Shown here one piece after another: positions 1-8,232 of a stretch of 11,725 nt of DNA. The notes under the pieces were generated by a model, which was not told the origin of the DNA, made no database searches, and was given only the letters and a program-made list of their open reading frames with translations. The translations under genes were made by a program, and so were the position numbers. Origin of the DNA: DASQDT01 sp036380435 (lineage in GTDB: Bacteria > Acidobacteriota > Blastocatellia > Pyrinomonadales > Pyrinomonadaceae); NCBI GenBank assembly GCA_036380435.1, contig DASVES010000133.1, positions 1 through 11,725 on the forward strand, given 5' to 3'. Numbering within the stretch: the first letter of the stretch is position 1; the number at the start of each line of letters is the position of its first letter.

Positions 1-132
1 CTCGCGGTACTGTTCGCGTCTCGTCCGGCCGTCCGATGGAACAATGCCGCCGGCCCCGGTGTCTAACCGGCGAAGGACTCCGAATCATGACGGGCGATGC
101 CGGGCCGGGCAGCCCGCGTTGGAGGGGCGCAC
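1..132. other. Left-edge non-coding stretch
   Basis: GC-rich sequence upstream of the small membrane protein gene. Apart from the ribosome binding site GGAGG at 121-125 I see no convincing promoter, RNA or gene here. An open frame running from 36 overlaps the membrane-protein gene in another frame and is Arg/Pro-rich, as expected of a chance frame in GC-rich DNA. Confidence 0.4.
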
Positions 133-645
133 ATGCAGAACTCTTTCCGATTCGACGTGAAAACCCGTTGGCTCCTGCTCGCCACGAGCGCGCTGGTCAT
201 CTACACTGTCGTGCCCATCCGCCGCGGCGCGCTGTACGACCTCAACGCCGTCAGCACATGGCTCCAGTTCCTTTTGTTCGTTCTCACTTTCCCTCTCGGC
301 TCATTCTTCGTGCTGTTCGTCCACGCGTTCGCCGGCGGCTTCGGCGAATTCGGCATCGTCGAGCAGTTCCAAATGTGGATCGTCGCCGTCGCGCTCGGCT
401 TCCTCCAGTGGTTCTTTCTCATCCCGGCCATGTTGAGGCATAAAAGCTCTGAGGTGACGGCCCTTCATCTTTCCTCCGGCGGGGACGACCCGGCCGTCGC
501 CTCCGCGCAGACCGGCGGCGCCCTGCCTGAAGTTGACACGAACGTAGCGACGAACGCCTCACCCATCCCGCAGTTCGACGAGCGCGGGCGCACGCCGTTC
601 GAGAGAATCCTCAACAGCGACGACGAGAGCAACAAGACGCATTGA
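133..645 (+). CDS. Small membrane protein of unknown function, three predicted TM segments
   Basis: I do not recognise a family. The 170-residue product has three hydrophobic stretches, at about residues 12-28, 42-66 and 80-100, followed by a polar tail of about 70 residues rich in Ser, Asp, Thr and Gly that looks disordered. This suggests an inner-membrane protein with a soluble C-terminal tail. The reading frame is open further upstream (to 97), but I chose the ATG at 133 because GGAGG at 121-125 sits 7 bases before it and the hydrophobic pattern starts soon after; the 12 extra upstream residues are Arg/Gly-rich and look untranslated. It stands alone: upstream sequence is non-coding and the next gene has its own promoter. 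That the gene is real is fairly secure; the function is unknown. Confidence 0.7.
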   Translation: MQNSFRFDVKTRWLLLATSALVIYTVVPIRRGALYDLNAVSTWLQFLLFVLTFPLGSFFVLFVHAFAGGFGEFGIVEQFQMWIVAVALGFLQWFFLIPAMLRHKSSEVTALHLSSGGDDPAVASAQTGGALPEVDTNVATNASPIPQFDERGRTPFERILNSDDESNKTH

Positions 646-681
646 AGCGCGCCTCCGCTCCCGCCCGTCGGCTTCCGGCCA

Positions 682-710
682 TTGACTTGCCAACTCATTT
701 GAAATATCGT
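682..710 (+). promoter_or_regulatory. Sigma70-type promoter upstream of the secreted-protein gene
   Basis: TTGACT at 682-687 (5 of 6 to the -35 consensus) and TATCGT at 705-710 (4 of 6 to the -10 consensus) are separated by 17 bases, in an AT-richer patch within otherwise GC-rich sequence. Transcription would start near 717 and give a leader of roughly 215 bases before the ATG at 932. No riboswitch class is recognisable in that leader. Confidence 0.6.
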
Positions 711-931
711 CCCGCCACGCCCAGGGTCTAAAGTCTTTTCCGGCGGGAGCCGATTCGCGTCCCGCACCCCGTTTTCAACCACTGACGGCCGCCGCCGCGC
801 GGACAGCCCACGCCGTGGGCCTCGCCTCCCGCACACGAACACGCTCCACCATCCAGCGATCCATTTGTCGGGTGACGGGGCGCCGAAGTCCAACCTTCCT
901 TAATCAATGCCCATGGAGGTGGGCACCACCC

Positions 932-1843
932 ATGAAAAAATATCCCCTGACACTTTCTGCCGCGTGCGCGCTACTTCTGTTCGCCGCTCAAGCGGTCGCC
1001 CAGACGCTGCCCCCGCCCCCCAACGTCCTCGTGTTTGTGCGCGAGGACATCAAGCCCGGGAAGATGCCCGCCCATAACGAAGAGGCGGCGAATTTCGTGC
1101 GGGTGCAGACAAAGGCCAACACGGTGTCGCCCAAAGAGCTGCGCGATTACCGGCTCGCCATGGTTCCCATCGCCGGCAACGAGAATGAGGTCACCTACGT
1201 CTGGGGTTACAACTCGTTCGAGGAGATGGAGAACAAGCGGCGGGAGGCCGACCGGCTCGCGAACGGCCCGATGAAGGCCGACTTCGACGCCCTCGTCGAC
1301 CGCGACCTGCACGCCGCGCAGCACGACATCATCACCACCTTCCGCCCCGACCTCAGCCACGGTCTGGGCAGGGTTGATATAGCGCAGGCGCGCTACACGG
1401 TGATGACGACGCTGCGCATCAAGCCCGGCCACGAGGAGGAGTACTGGAACGCCGTCAAGAAGCACGTCTATCCGGCGCGCGACAAGACGGCGATGAAGAA
1501 CGCTTCGTGGGCCGTGTTCGCGGTACGCGCCGGGATGCCCGGCAGCAGTTACATCATCCTGCGGCCGGTGAAGTCACTGGCCGAGTTTGACGCCGCCAGC
1601 CCCGCAACCGTGCGCGGCGTGATGAGCGGCGACGAGAAGGAGGAGATGGACAAGGTCTCGGATCGCTCGATTCTCCTCACCAACACTAACTACTACGCGT
1701 TCAGCCCGCGGCTCAGCCTCGTCACGCCGGAGTGGGCGGCGCGCGACACGGCCTCCACGCCGTTCTGGAACCCGAAGCCGCAGGCGGCCGATCCGACAAC
1801 GTCCGCCGGTTCCAGACCTGCGGGCAGCAGGCGCCGGCCCTGA
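932..1843 (+). CDS. Secreted protein with probable tandem dimeric alpha/beta-barrel (ferredoxin-like) domains
   Basis: The 303-residue product begins with a clear Sec signal peptide: MKK, then a hydrophobic core over residues 5-20, and a likely cleavage after Ala-Val-Ala near residue 23. The mature part seems to hold two similar modules. Each has a beta-strand, the phrase IKPGK or IKPGH, then an amphipathic helix with acidic and His residues (residues ~32-60 and ~155-180). This is the pattern of dimeric alpha/beta-barrel proteins such as the ABM-like superfamily. That fold call rests on pattern only, and I cannot assign a substrate. The last 30 residues are Pro/Ser/Arg-rich and probably disordered. 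The ATG at 932 is chosen because GGAGGT lies at 915-920 and the signal peptide starts there; the in-frame GTG at 815 would add 39 Arg-rich residues and bury the signal peptide. Confidence 0.72.
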   Translation: MKKYPLTLSAACALLLFAAQAVAQTLPPPPNVLVFVREDIKPGKMPAHNEEAANFVRVQTKANTVSPKELRDYRLAMVPIAGNENEVTYVWGYNSFEEMENKRREADRLANGPMKADFDALVDRDLHAAQHDIITTFRPDLSHGLGRVDIAQARYTVMTTLRIKPGHEEEYWNAVKKHVYPARDKTAMKNASWAVFAVRAGMPGSSYIILRPVKSLAEFDAASPATVRGVMSGDEKEEMDKVSDRSILLTNTNYYAFSPRLSLVTPEWAARDTASTPFWNPKPQAADPTTSAGSRPAGSRRRP

Positions 1844-1880
1844 CGCCAACTGATCCTTCGGTCGCGTAAGCCGCGCCCTC

Positions 1881-1924
1881 AAAGGGCCGCAACCGCAGCC
1901 CCGACCGGGCGGTTGCGGCCCTTT
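1881..1924 (+). terminator. Strong rho-independent terminator after the secreted-protein gene
   Basis: A perfect 16-bp inverted repeat (arms 1881-1896 and 1909-1924, loop of 12 bases) starts 37 bases after the stop codon at 1843. It is followed by a pyrimidine run (CTCTTTC) on the plus strand. The arms begin with AAA and end with TTT, so it could also stop transcription arriving on the minus strand from the xdhC-family gene ending at 2021. It lies between convergent genes. Confidence 0.85.
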
Positions 1925-2020
1925 CTCTTTCAATGTCATTGTCTGGCTGACGAAGATTACGGGCGGGCGGGCTTGATTTCAGGTTCGGACGTGAGCGTGC
2001 GCCGCGGCTCGGCGTGAAAT

Positions 2021-2839
2021 TTACTTCCGCCGCCATGCCGAGAGCGATTCGCCAGTACCGCCGCGGCGGTGCGCGACGATCTCGGCGAGGATCGAGAGCG
2101 CCACCTCCTCGGGCGAGACCGCGCCGATGTCGAGGCCGACGGGCGCGCGCACCTCACGCAACAACTCTTCGGGCAGTCCCGCCTCGCGCAGACGTTCGAG
2201 CACGATGTTCGTCCGCCGCCGGCTGCCGATCATGCCGACGTAACGGGGCCGCGCCGCGAGCACCGCCCTCATGCATTCCTCGTCCTCGCTGTGCCCGCGC
2301 GTGACGACCGCCGCGTACACGCCCCGCCCCGTGCCAATCGCCTCTCTGACCGGCCGCGTCCAGTCCGACGCGGCTACCAGCTCGATGCCCTCTTCGGGAA
2401 AGCGCGAGCGCGCGACGAAGTCCTCGCGGTCGTCGATGAGCGTCACGCGGTAGCCGACGGCGTGCGCGAGGCGCGCCAGCGCCGCCCCGACGTGACCCGC
2501 CCCGCACACCACGACGCGCGGCTCCGGCTCCAACCGTTCGAAGAGCACGCGCGCCCCGCGCCACTCTTCGAGCGCCGGCGCGAACTCCTCTACCGGGAGG
2601 GTGCGCGCCTCCGCGCGCGAGTCGAGGAAGACGCGCGCTTGCGCTCGGAGCGCCGCGTCGAGCGACGCATCGCCGGTCGTCCCCACGAGCGCGCCCGACT
2701 CCTCGGCGAGTATTTTCGCGCCGACGCCGCGGGGCGCTTCCACGATTGTGACGAGGACGGCCAGCGCGCCGTCGCGGAGGACGCGCGTGAGCGCCCGCGT
2801 GATTTTTTCGTTGGGTGGTGGGTCGCCGGCGGCGCTCAT
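2021..2839 (-). CDS. XdhC-family protein with Rossmann domain and a degenerate N-terminal XdhC domain
   Basis: XdhC/CoxI proteins mature molybdenum hydroxylases by handling or sulfurating the molybdenum cofactor. The C-terminal half of this 272-residue protein is a typical XdhC Rossmann domain: dinucleotide loop GAGHVG at 113-118, acidic strand end IDDRE at 135-139, TRGHSEDE at 180-187, YVGMIGSRRR at 200-209, and APVGLDIGAVSPEEVALSI at 232-250. The N-terminal part (12-90) resembles the XdhC N-terminal domain but is degenerate: where active relatives have GTVGGGC it has GTTGDAS, so the Cys is lost, and the GSTP motif is absent. An intact copy of that domain is encoded separately at 3244-3579. 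The ATG at 2839 is 5 bases after the stop of the DUF962 gene, which implies translational coupling; the frame is open further upstream but that region is DUF962 coding sequence. No molybdenum hydroxylase gene is in the window. Confidence 0.85.
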   Translation of the reverse strand: MSAAGDPPPNEKITRALTRVLRDGALAVLVTIVEAPRGVGAKILAEESGALVGTTGDASLDAALRAQARVFLDSRAEARTLPVEEFAPALEEWRGARVLFERLEPEPRVVVCGAGHVGAALARLAHAVGYRVTLIDDREDFVARSRFPEEGIELVAASDWTRPVREAIGTGRGVYAAVVTRGHSEDEECMRAVLAARPRYVGMIGSRRRTNIVLERLREAGLPEELLREVRAPVGLDIGAVSPEEVALSILAEIVAHRRGGTGESLSAWRRK

Positions 2840-2844
2840 GCCGG

Positions 2845-3159
2845 TCAGTGCGCGCGCTTGTCGAGCGTTTTGCGGGCGGGGCGAGCGAGGCCGACCGCCG
2901 CCAGCGCGCGGCGCGCGAGCCACAGTGGGCCGACGAGGAGATAGATGGGGTTGCGGAAGAAGGCGGGGCTGTTCCCCTCGATGAAGTGACCGACGAACTG
3001 CAAAATCCAGCCAACGACGAAGAGCGCGAGCGCCCACCGCCAGTTCCAGAAGAAGAGCGGCAGGCTGACGACGATCATCGGAATGCCGATGGAGTGCGCC
3101 AGCTTGTTCAAGGGGTGCTGGTGCTTGGCCTTGTACTCTTCAACGAAGGACGTGGACAT
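2845..3159 (-). CDS. DUF962 / Mpo1-like membrane protein
   Basis: The 104-residue product matches the DUF962 family, whose yeast member Mpo1 is an Fe(II)-dependent dioxygenase in alpha-oxidation of 2-hydroxy fatty acids. Signature residues are visible: HPLNKLAHSIGIP at 15-27 (conserved His15 and His22) and GHFIEGNSPAFF at 57-68 (His58, Glu61, Asn63). Hydrophobic segments at about 27-40, 43-57 and 72-90 fit an integral membrane protein. The length suits compact bacterial members. The start at 3159 is fixed by an excellent Shine-Dalgarno (AGGAGGTG, 3165-3172) 5 bases upstream; an in-frame start at 3240 would translate the intergenic repeat. The gene sits between the two xdhC-type genes, 5 bases from the second. 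A functional tie to molybdenum enzymes is not evident, so sharing the transcript may be incidental. The reaction is inferred from the family only. Confidence 0.85.
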   Translation of the reverse strand: MSTSFVEEYKAKHQHPLNKLAHSIGIPMIVVSLPLFFWNWRWALALFVVGWILQFVGHFIEGNSPAFFRNPIYLLVGPLWLARRALAAVGLARPARKTLDKRAH

Positions 3160-3190
3160 CTTTTCACCTCCTATCAGGGTGACAAGTGAC

Positions 3191-3242
3191 AAGTGATAAG
3201 TGATAAGAAGACCCTGCCGCCACATCTTATCACTTATCACTC
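3191..3242. repeat. Inverted repeat of tandem AAGTGATA-type units between the XdhC-N and DUF962 genes
   Basis: Arms 3192-3207 and 3226-3241 are perfectly complementary over 16 bp around an 18-base loop (3208-3225). The arms are built from 7- to 8-base units (AAGTGATA and GAGTGAT variants), and these units continue outward on both sides (3181-3190 and 3243-3255), giving a further imperfect stem. Seen on the minus strand, the unit array already starts inside the end of the upstream gene and supplies its stop codon (TGA at 3244-3246). The element nearly fills the 84-base gap and may act as terminator, attenuator or mRNA stabiliser. Confidence 0.85.
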
Positions 3243-3243
3243 A

Positions 3244-3579
3244 TCACTCATCACTCTTCCCGTTCCACGCATCGATAAAAATCTCCATCGTGCCGCCGCA
3301 GACCATGCCCTCCTCGCTGGCCGCCTCGGCCGTGAGGCTGAATTTGTGGAGCGCGGCCGCGCCCGTCCGCATCGTCTCGCGGGCCTCGGCCCAGACCTCG
3401 GCCTCGATGCAGCCGCCGCCCACGGTGCCGGCCACCCGCCCGTCCTCGAAGAAGAGCATCTTTGCCCCCCGCCGCTGCGGCGTCGAGCCGCGCGTGTGCG
3501 CCACCGTGGCGACAACGACGCGCTCGCCCCGCGCATTGGCCTCTTCTACCAAACGGTAAAGCTCAAGCTGGGAAAGCAT
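3244..3579 (-). CDS. Stand-alone XdhC/CoxI N-terminal domain protein
   Basis: The 111-residue product is one XdhC N-terminal domain with all its usual motifs: GSTPQRRGAKM at 31-41, GTVGGGCIEAEV at 51-62 with Cys57, and GMVCGGTMEIFID at 91-103 with Cys94. It has no Rossmann domain; that is carried by the second XdhC-family protein at 2021-2839, whose own N-terminal domain is degenerate. The two probably work together in maturing a molybdenum hydroxylase encoded elsewhere. The start ATG at 3579 suits the family N-terminus, but it is odd: no Shine-Dalgarno precedes it, only TGACCTCTGCTTTTTT, and a 35-bp hairpin ends 8 bases upstream. The last codons (Ser-Asp-Glu-stop) are formed by the tandem repeat that starts the next intergenic hairpin, so the C-terminal end may be repeat-derived. 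Confidence 0.85.
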   Translation of the reverse strand: MLSQLELYRLVEEANARGERVVVATVAHTRGSTPQRRGAKMLFFEDGRVAGTVGGGCIEAEVWAEARETMRTGAAALHKFSLTAEAASEEGMVCGGTMEIFIDAWNGKSDE

Positions 3580-3587
3580 AAAAAAGC

Positions 3588-3668
3588 AGAGGTCAGAGGT
3601 TAGAGGTTAGAGGTCAGTGAAAGACGGAGTGATTTTCACTGACCTCTAACCTCTAACCTCTGACCTCT
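3588..3668. repeat. Perfect 35-bp inverted repeat between the coiled-coil and XdhC-N genes
   Basis: Arms 3588-3622 and 3634-3668 are exactly complementary over 35 bp, with an 11-base loop (3623-3633). The arms consist of tandem GAGGTYA(GA) units: AGAGGTCAG, AGGTTAG, AGGTTAG, AGGTCAG. On the minus strand the element begins on the last base of the coiled-coil gene's TAA stop codon and ends 8 bases before the next ATG, so it fills the 88-base gap. A terminator or translation-control role is inferred; there is a run of six T after it on the minus strand (3580-3585). Confidence 0.9.
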
Positions 3669-4510
3669 TATTCCTGTGGCGGCTCGGCCGGGGGGTTGCT
3701 GGTTGGGGTCGGCGTGGGCGCGGGCTGTGTGATGGTGGTCTGGTTGCCGGCCGCATTGGCGTCCGTTTGCTGTTGCTCGATGGCGTCGATGCGGGCCTTG
3801 ATGCGCTCGGCGTCCTGTTCGGCGGCGGCGACGGCCGACTCCAGACGCACGCGGCTCGTGTTGAGGAGTTCGAGCTGGCGCGAGACGCGTTCTTTCTCGC
3901 GTTCGAGGCTGAGGCGAATCTGCTCGCGGACATTCGCGGGGTTGAGCGAGCCGATAAGGAGGGAGCGGCGCTCGATGGCTCCGGGGTCAAGCTCGGCGGT
4001 GATCTGCGCGAGTCGATCCTGAAGGACGAACTCCTTGTCCGTCACGTCGCGCAACTGTGAGCGCAAACTTTCGGCGCGCTGCTCGGCGCGCGTGAGGCGT
4101 TCGAGATCGACGAGGACGCGCTGCTCGCCCTTCATGGCGGTTAATTCGTCGGAGAGGCGCGTCACGGTCTGCGTGAGCCGGTTGACGCTGTTGCGCATCT
4201 CCTCTTCACGCCGTTGCTGCTCGTCGGCCTCCTGAGCGGCGGCGCGTCGCGTCGTGCGACTGTTGCGCCGGCGCGGCGGCGTGTCATCGTCCTGCGCGGC
4301 CACGTCCTCGGCGGTGCTGATGACCGACGGCTCCGCGGGGAGCGGCGTCGGGGCGGGTAGCACGTCACCACGCGCGCGCGCCGGCGCGGTGGCGCGGCGC
4401 GAGGGCCGGCGGCCACGCTGCTGCGGCAGCGCCTCCGCCACGAACATTGTCGCGGTCAGGAGCAAGATGAGCGCGACCGCGCCCGACGTGAGAGACGTTT
4501 TGAACTTCAT
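3668..4510 (-). CDS. Exported or membrane-anchored coiled-coil protein, function unknown
   Basis: The 280-residue product starts with a signal peptide or N-terminal anchor: MKFKTSL, then a hydrophobic run at 9-25. A basic, Pro/Ala/Arg-rich region (30-95) follows, then a long charged, heptad-like region with many Glu, Arg and Leu (about 95-255), which should form a coiled coil. The end is a Pro/Thr-rich tail. No catalytic motif is visible and I do not recognise a named family; a structural or envelope role is a guess. The ATG at 4510 has GGAGG at 4519-4523, 8 bases upstream, and opens the signal sequence. The frame continues upstream to 4993 only as an Arg/Ser-rich shadow of nadC. The gene follows nadC by 55 bases and may share its transcript. 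Its stop codon touches the 35-bp inverted repeat. Confidence 0.75.
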   Translation of the reverse strand: MKFKTSLTSGAVALILLLTATMFVAEALPQQRGRRPSRRATAPARARGDVLPAPTPLPAEPSVISTAEDVAAQDDDTPPRRRNSRTTRRAAAQEADEQQRREEEMRNSVNRLTQTVTRLSDELTAMKGEQRVLVDLERLTRAEQRAESLRSQLRDVTDKEFVLQDRLAQITAELDPGAIERRSLLIGSLNPANVREQIRLSLEREKERVSRQLELLNTSRVRLESAVAAAEQDAERIKARIDAIEQQQTDANAAGNQTTITQPAPTPTPTSNPPAEPPQE

Positions 4511-4565
4511 CACAAAAACCTCCACTGCCGCTGCACTTACACGCCGACGGCGCGGCGTCGTTCCA

Positions 4566-5416
4566 TCAACCGGGCTGAATCTTGAAGCTGATGTCCACGG
4601 CGCGCGCCGAGTGTGTGAGCGCGCCGACGCTGATGAGATCGACGCCGGCCTCGGCGTAGGCGCGCACGTTCGCGAGCGTGATGCCGCCCGACGACTCCAG
4701 AAGGATGGCAGGCTCAAGCTCGCGCGCGATGAGGACGAGGCGGGTCGTCTCCTCCGGCGTCTGGTTGTCGAGCAGAAGGATGTCGGCCCCGGCGCGGATG
4801 GCCTCGCGCAAGTCGCGCTCGCTCGCCACCTCCACCTCGACCTTGTGCAGATGCCCGACCGCGTCGCGCGCGCGCTCGACGGCCGTGGCCACTCCGCCGG
4901 CGAGCGCGATGTGGTTATCCTTGATGAGCACGCCGTCGTCGAGTCCGAAGCGGTGGTTGCGCCCGCCGCCGGCGAGCACGGCGTATTTCTCAAGCATCCG
5001 CAGGCCGGGCGCGGTCTTGCGCGTGTCCACGATCTGCGCCTCGGTGCCTTCGACGGCCTTGACGAACTCCCGCGTCAGCGTCGCGATCCCTGAGAGGCGT
5101 TGCAGGAGGTTGAGGGCGACGCGCTCGGCGCCGAGGAGCACGTCGGCGAAGCCCGCGGTGCGCGCGATGGTTTTGCCGGCCTCGACCTCGTCGCCGTCGG
5201 AGGCGAAGGCTTCGAGCTGTTGCCCGGAGTCGAGGGTGGAGAAGACGGCCTCGGCGGCTTCGAGGCCGGCGACGACCATCGGCTCCTTGGCGAGAAACTT
5301 CCCGCGCGCGCGCTGCTGCCGCATCACGGTCGCCTGCGTCGTGATGTCGCCCCGGCCCAAATCTTCACTGAGGAAAGCGCTGATCTGCGAGAAGAGCGCG
5401 CCCTCGTCAAGCCACT

Positions 5417-5420
<4 letters not shown>
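4566..5420 (-). CDS. nadC: Nicotinate-nucleotide pyrophosphorylase (carboxylating), quinolinate phosphoribosyltransferase
   Basis: NadC converts quinolinate and phosphoribosyl pyrophosphate to nicotinate mononucleotide, CO2 and pyrophosphate, the last step of the de novo branch to NAD. The 284-residue length is normal. Motifs in order: EDLGRGDITT at 19-28 in the N-terminal domain; NLLQRLSGIAT at 104-114; DTRKTAPGLR at 132-141, binding substrate; GGGRNHRFGLDDGVLIKDNH at 151-170; EVEV at 195-198; LLLDN at 215-219; ESSGGI at 242-247; and the phosphate-binding ISVGALTHS at 263-271. The ATG at 5420 overlaps the valS stop codon in an ATGA arrangement, so translation is probably coupled to valS and the preceding AAAGG within valS serves as ribosome binding site. 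nadA and nadB are not in the window. Nothing looks damaged. Confidence 0.97.
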
Positions 5421-8128
<2,708 letters not shown>

Positions 8129-8137
8129 AGGTTGACA

Positions 8138-8143
8138 AGTATA
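8138..8143 (-). promoter_or_regulatory. Candidate -10 element just upstream of valS
   Basis: On the minus strand, TATACT (5 of 6 to the -10 consensus) lies 9 bases before the valS ATG, directly after the 36-bp inverted repeat. If used, transcription would start within a few bases of the ATG and the message would be leaderless or nearly so, which fits the absence of a Shine-Dalgarno. No good -35 hexamer stands at the right distance, since that position falls in the repeat arm, so this is weak evidence. Confidence 0.3.
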
Positions 8144-8148
8144 GTAAC

Positions 8149-8232
8149 AAGGCAAAAGTAAAAAGGAAAAAGGCAAAAGGGAGACAGCCGTCGCCATCTC
8201 CCTTTTGCCTTTTTCCTTTTTACTTTTGCCTT
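8149..8232. repeat. Perfect 36-bp inverted repeat between the receiver-protein gene and valS
   Basis: Arms 8149-8184 and 8197-8232 are exactly complementary over 36 bp around a 12-base loop (8185-8196). Each arm is almost purely purine or pyrimidine and contains the unit AAGGCAAAAG twice (8149-8158 and 8170-8179) separated by an A/G-rich unit. On the minus strand the repeat begins on the second base of the TAA stop codon of the receiver-protein gene and ends 20 bases before the valS ATG. Its T-rich outer arm could serve intrinsic termination in either direction. Confidence 0.9.

Noticed and set aside
36..443. Open frame overlapping the small membrane protein gene
   Set aside because: Arg/Pro-rich product typical of a chance frame in GC-rich DNA; the overlapping frame has a ribosome binding site and a regular membrane-protein pattern.
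717..931. Riboswitch in the roughly 215-base leader of the secreted-protein gene
   Set aside because: No conserved riboswitch core or convincing stable structure could be recognised by eye; only a weak pairing near the ribosome binding site (GGTG with CACC) was seen.
2069..2944. Long plus-strand open frames opposite the xdhC-family gene
   Set aside because: Arg/Ala/Asp-rich antisense shadows with no recognisable motif; the minus strand has clear XdhC motifs across the same bases.
3181..3668. CRISPR array suggested by the closely spaced short repeats
   Set aside because: The units are only 7-8 bases, directly adjacent without unique spacers, and arranged as inverted arms; no cas genes are present.
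4521..4562. Terminator between nadC and the coiled-coil gene
   Set aside because: A 6-bp stem (ACGCCG with CGGCGT) exists but has no T-run on the minus strand and is expected by chance in this composition.
4254..5093. Plus-strand open frame opposite nadC and the coiled-coil gene, and the minus-strand extension of the coiled-coil frame to 4993
   Set aside because: Both are out-of-frame shadows of nadC; the coiled-coil protein has a signal sequence and ribosome binding site fixing its start at 4510.
8149..8232. Insertion-sequence or MITE terminal repeats
   Set aside because: The arms are separated by only 11-18 bases, there is no target-site duplication or transposase, and the three elements share no sequence.
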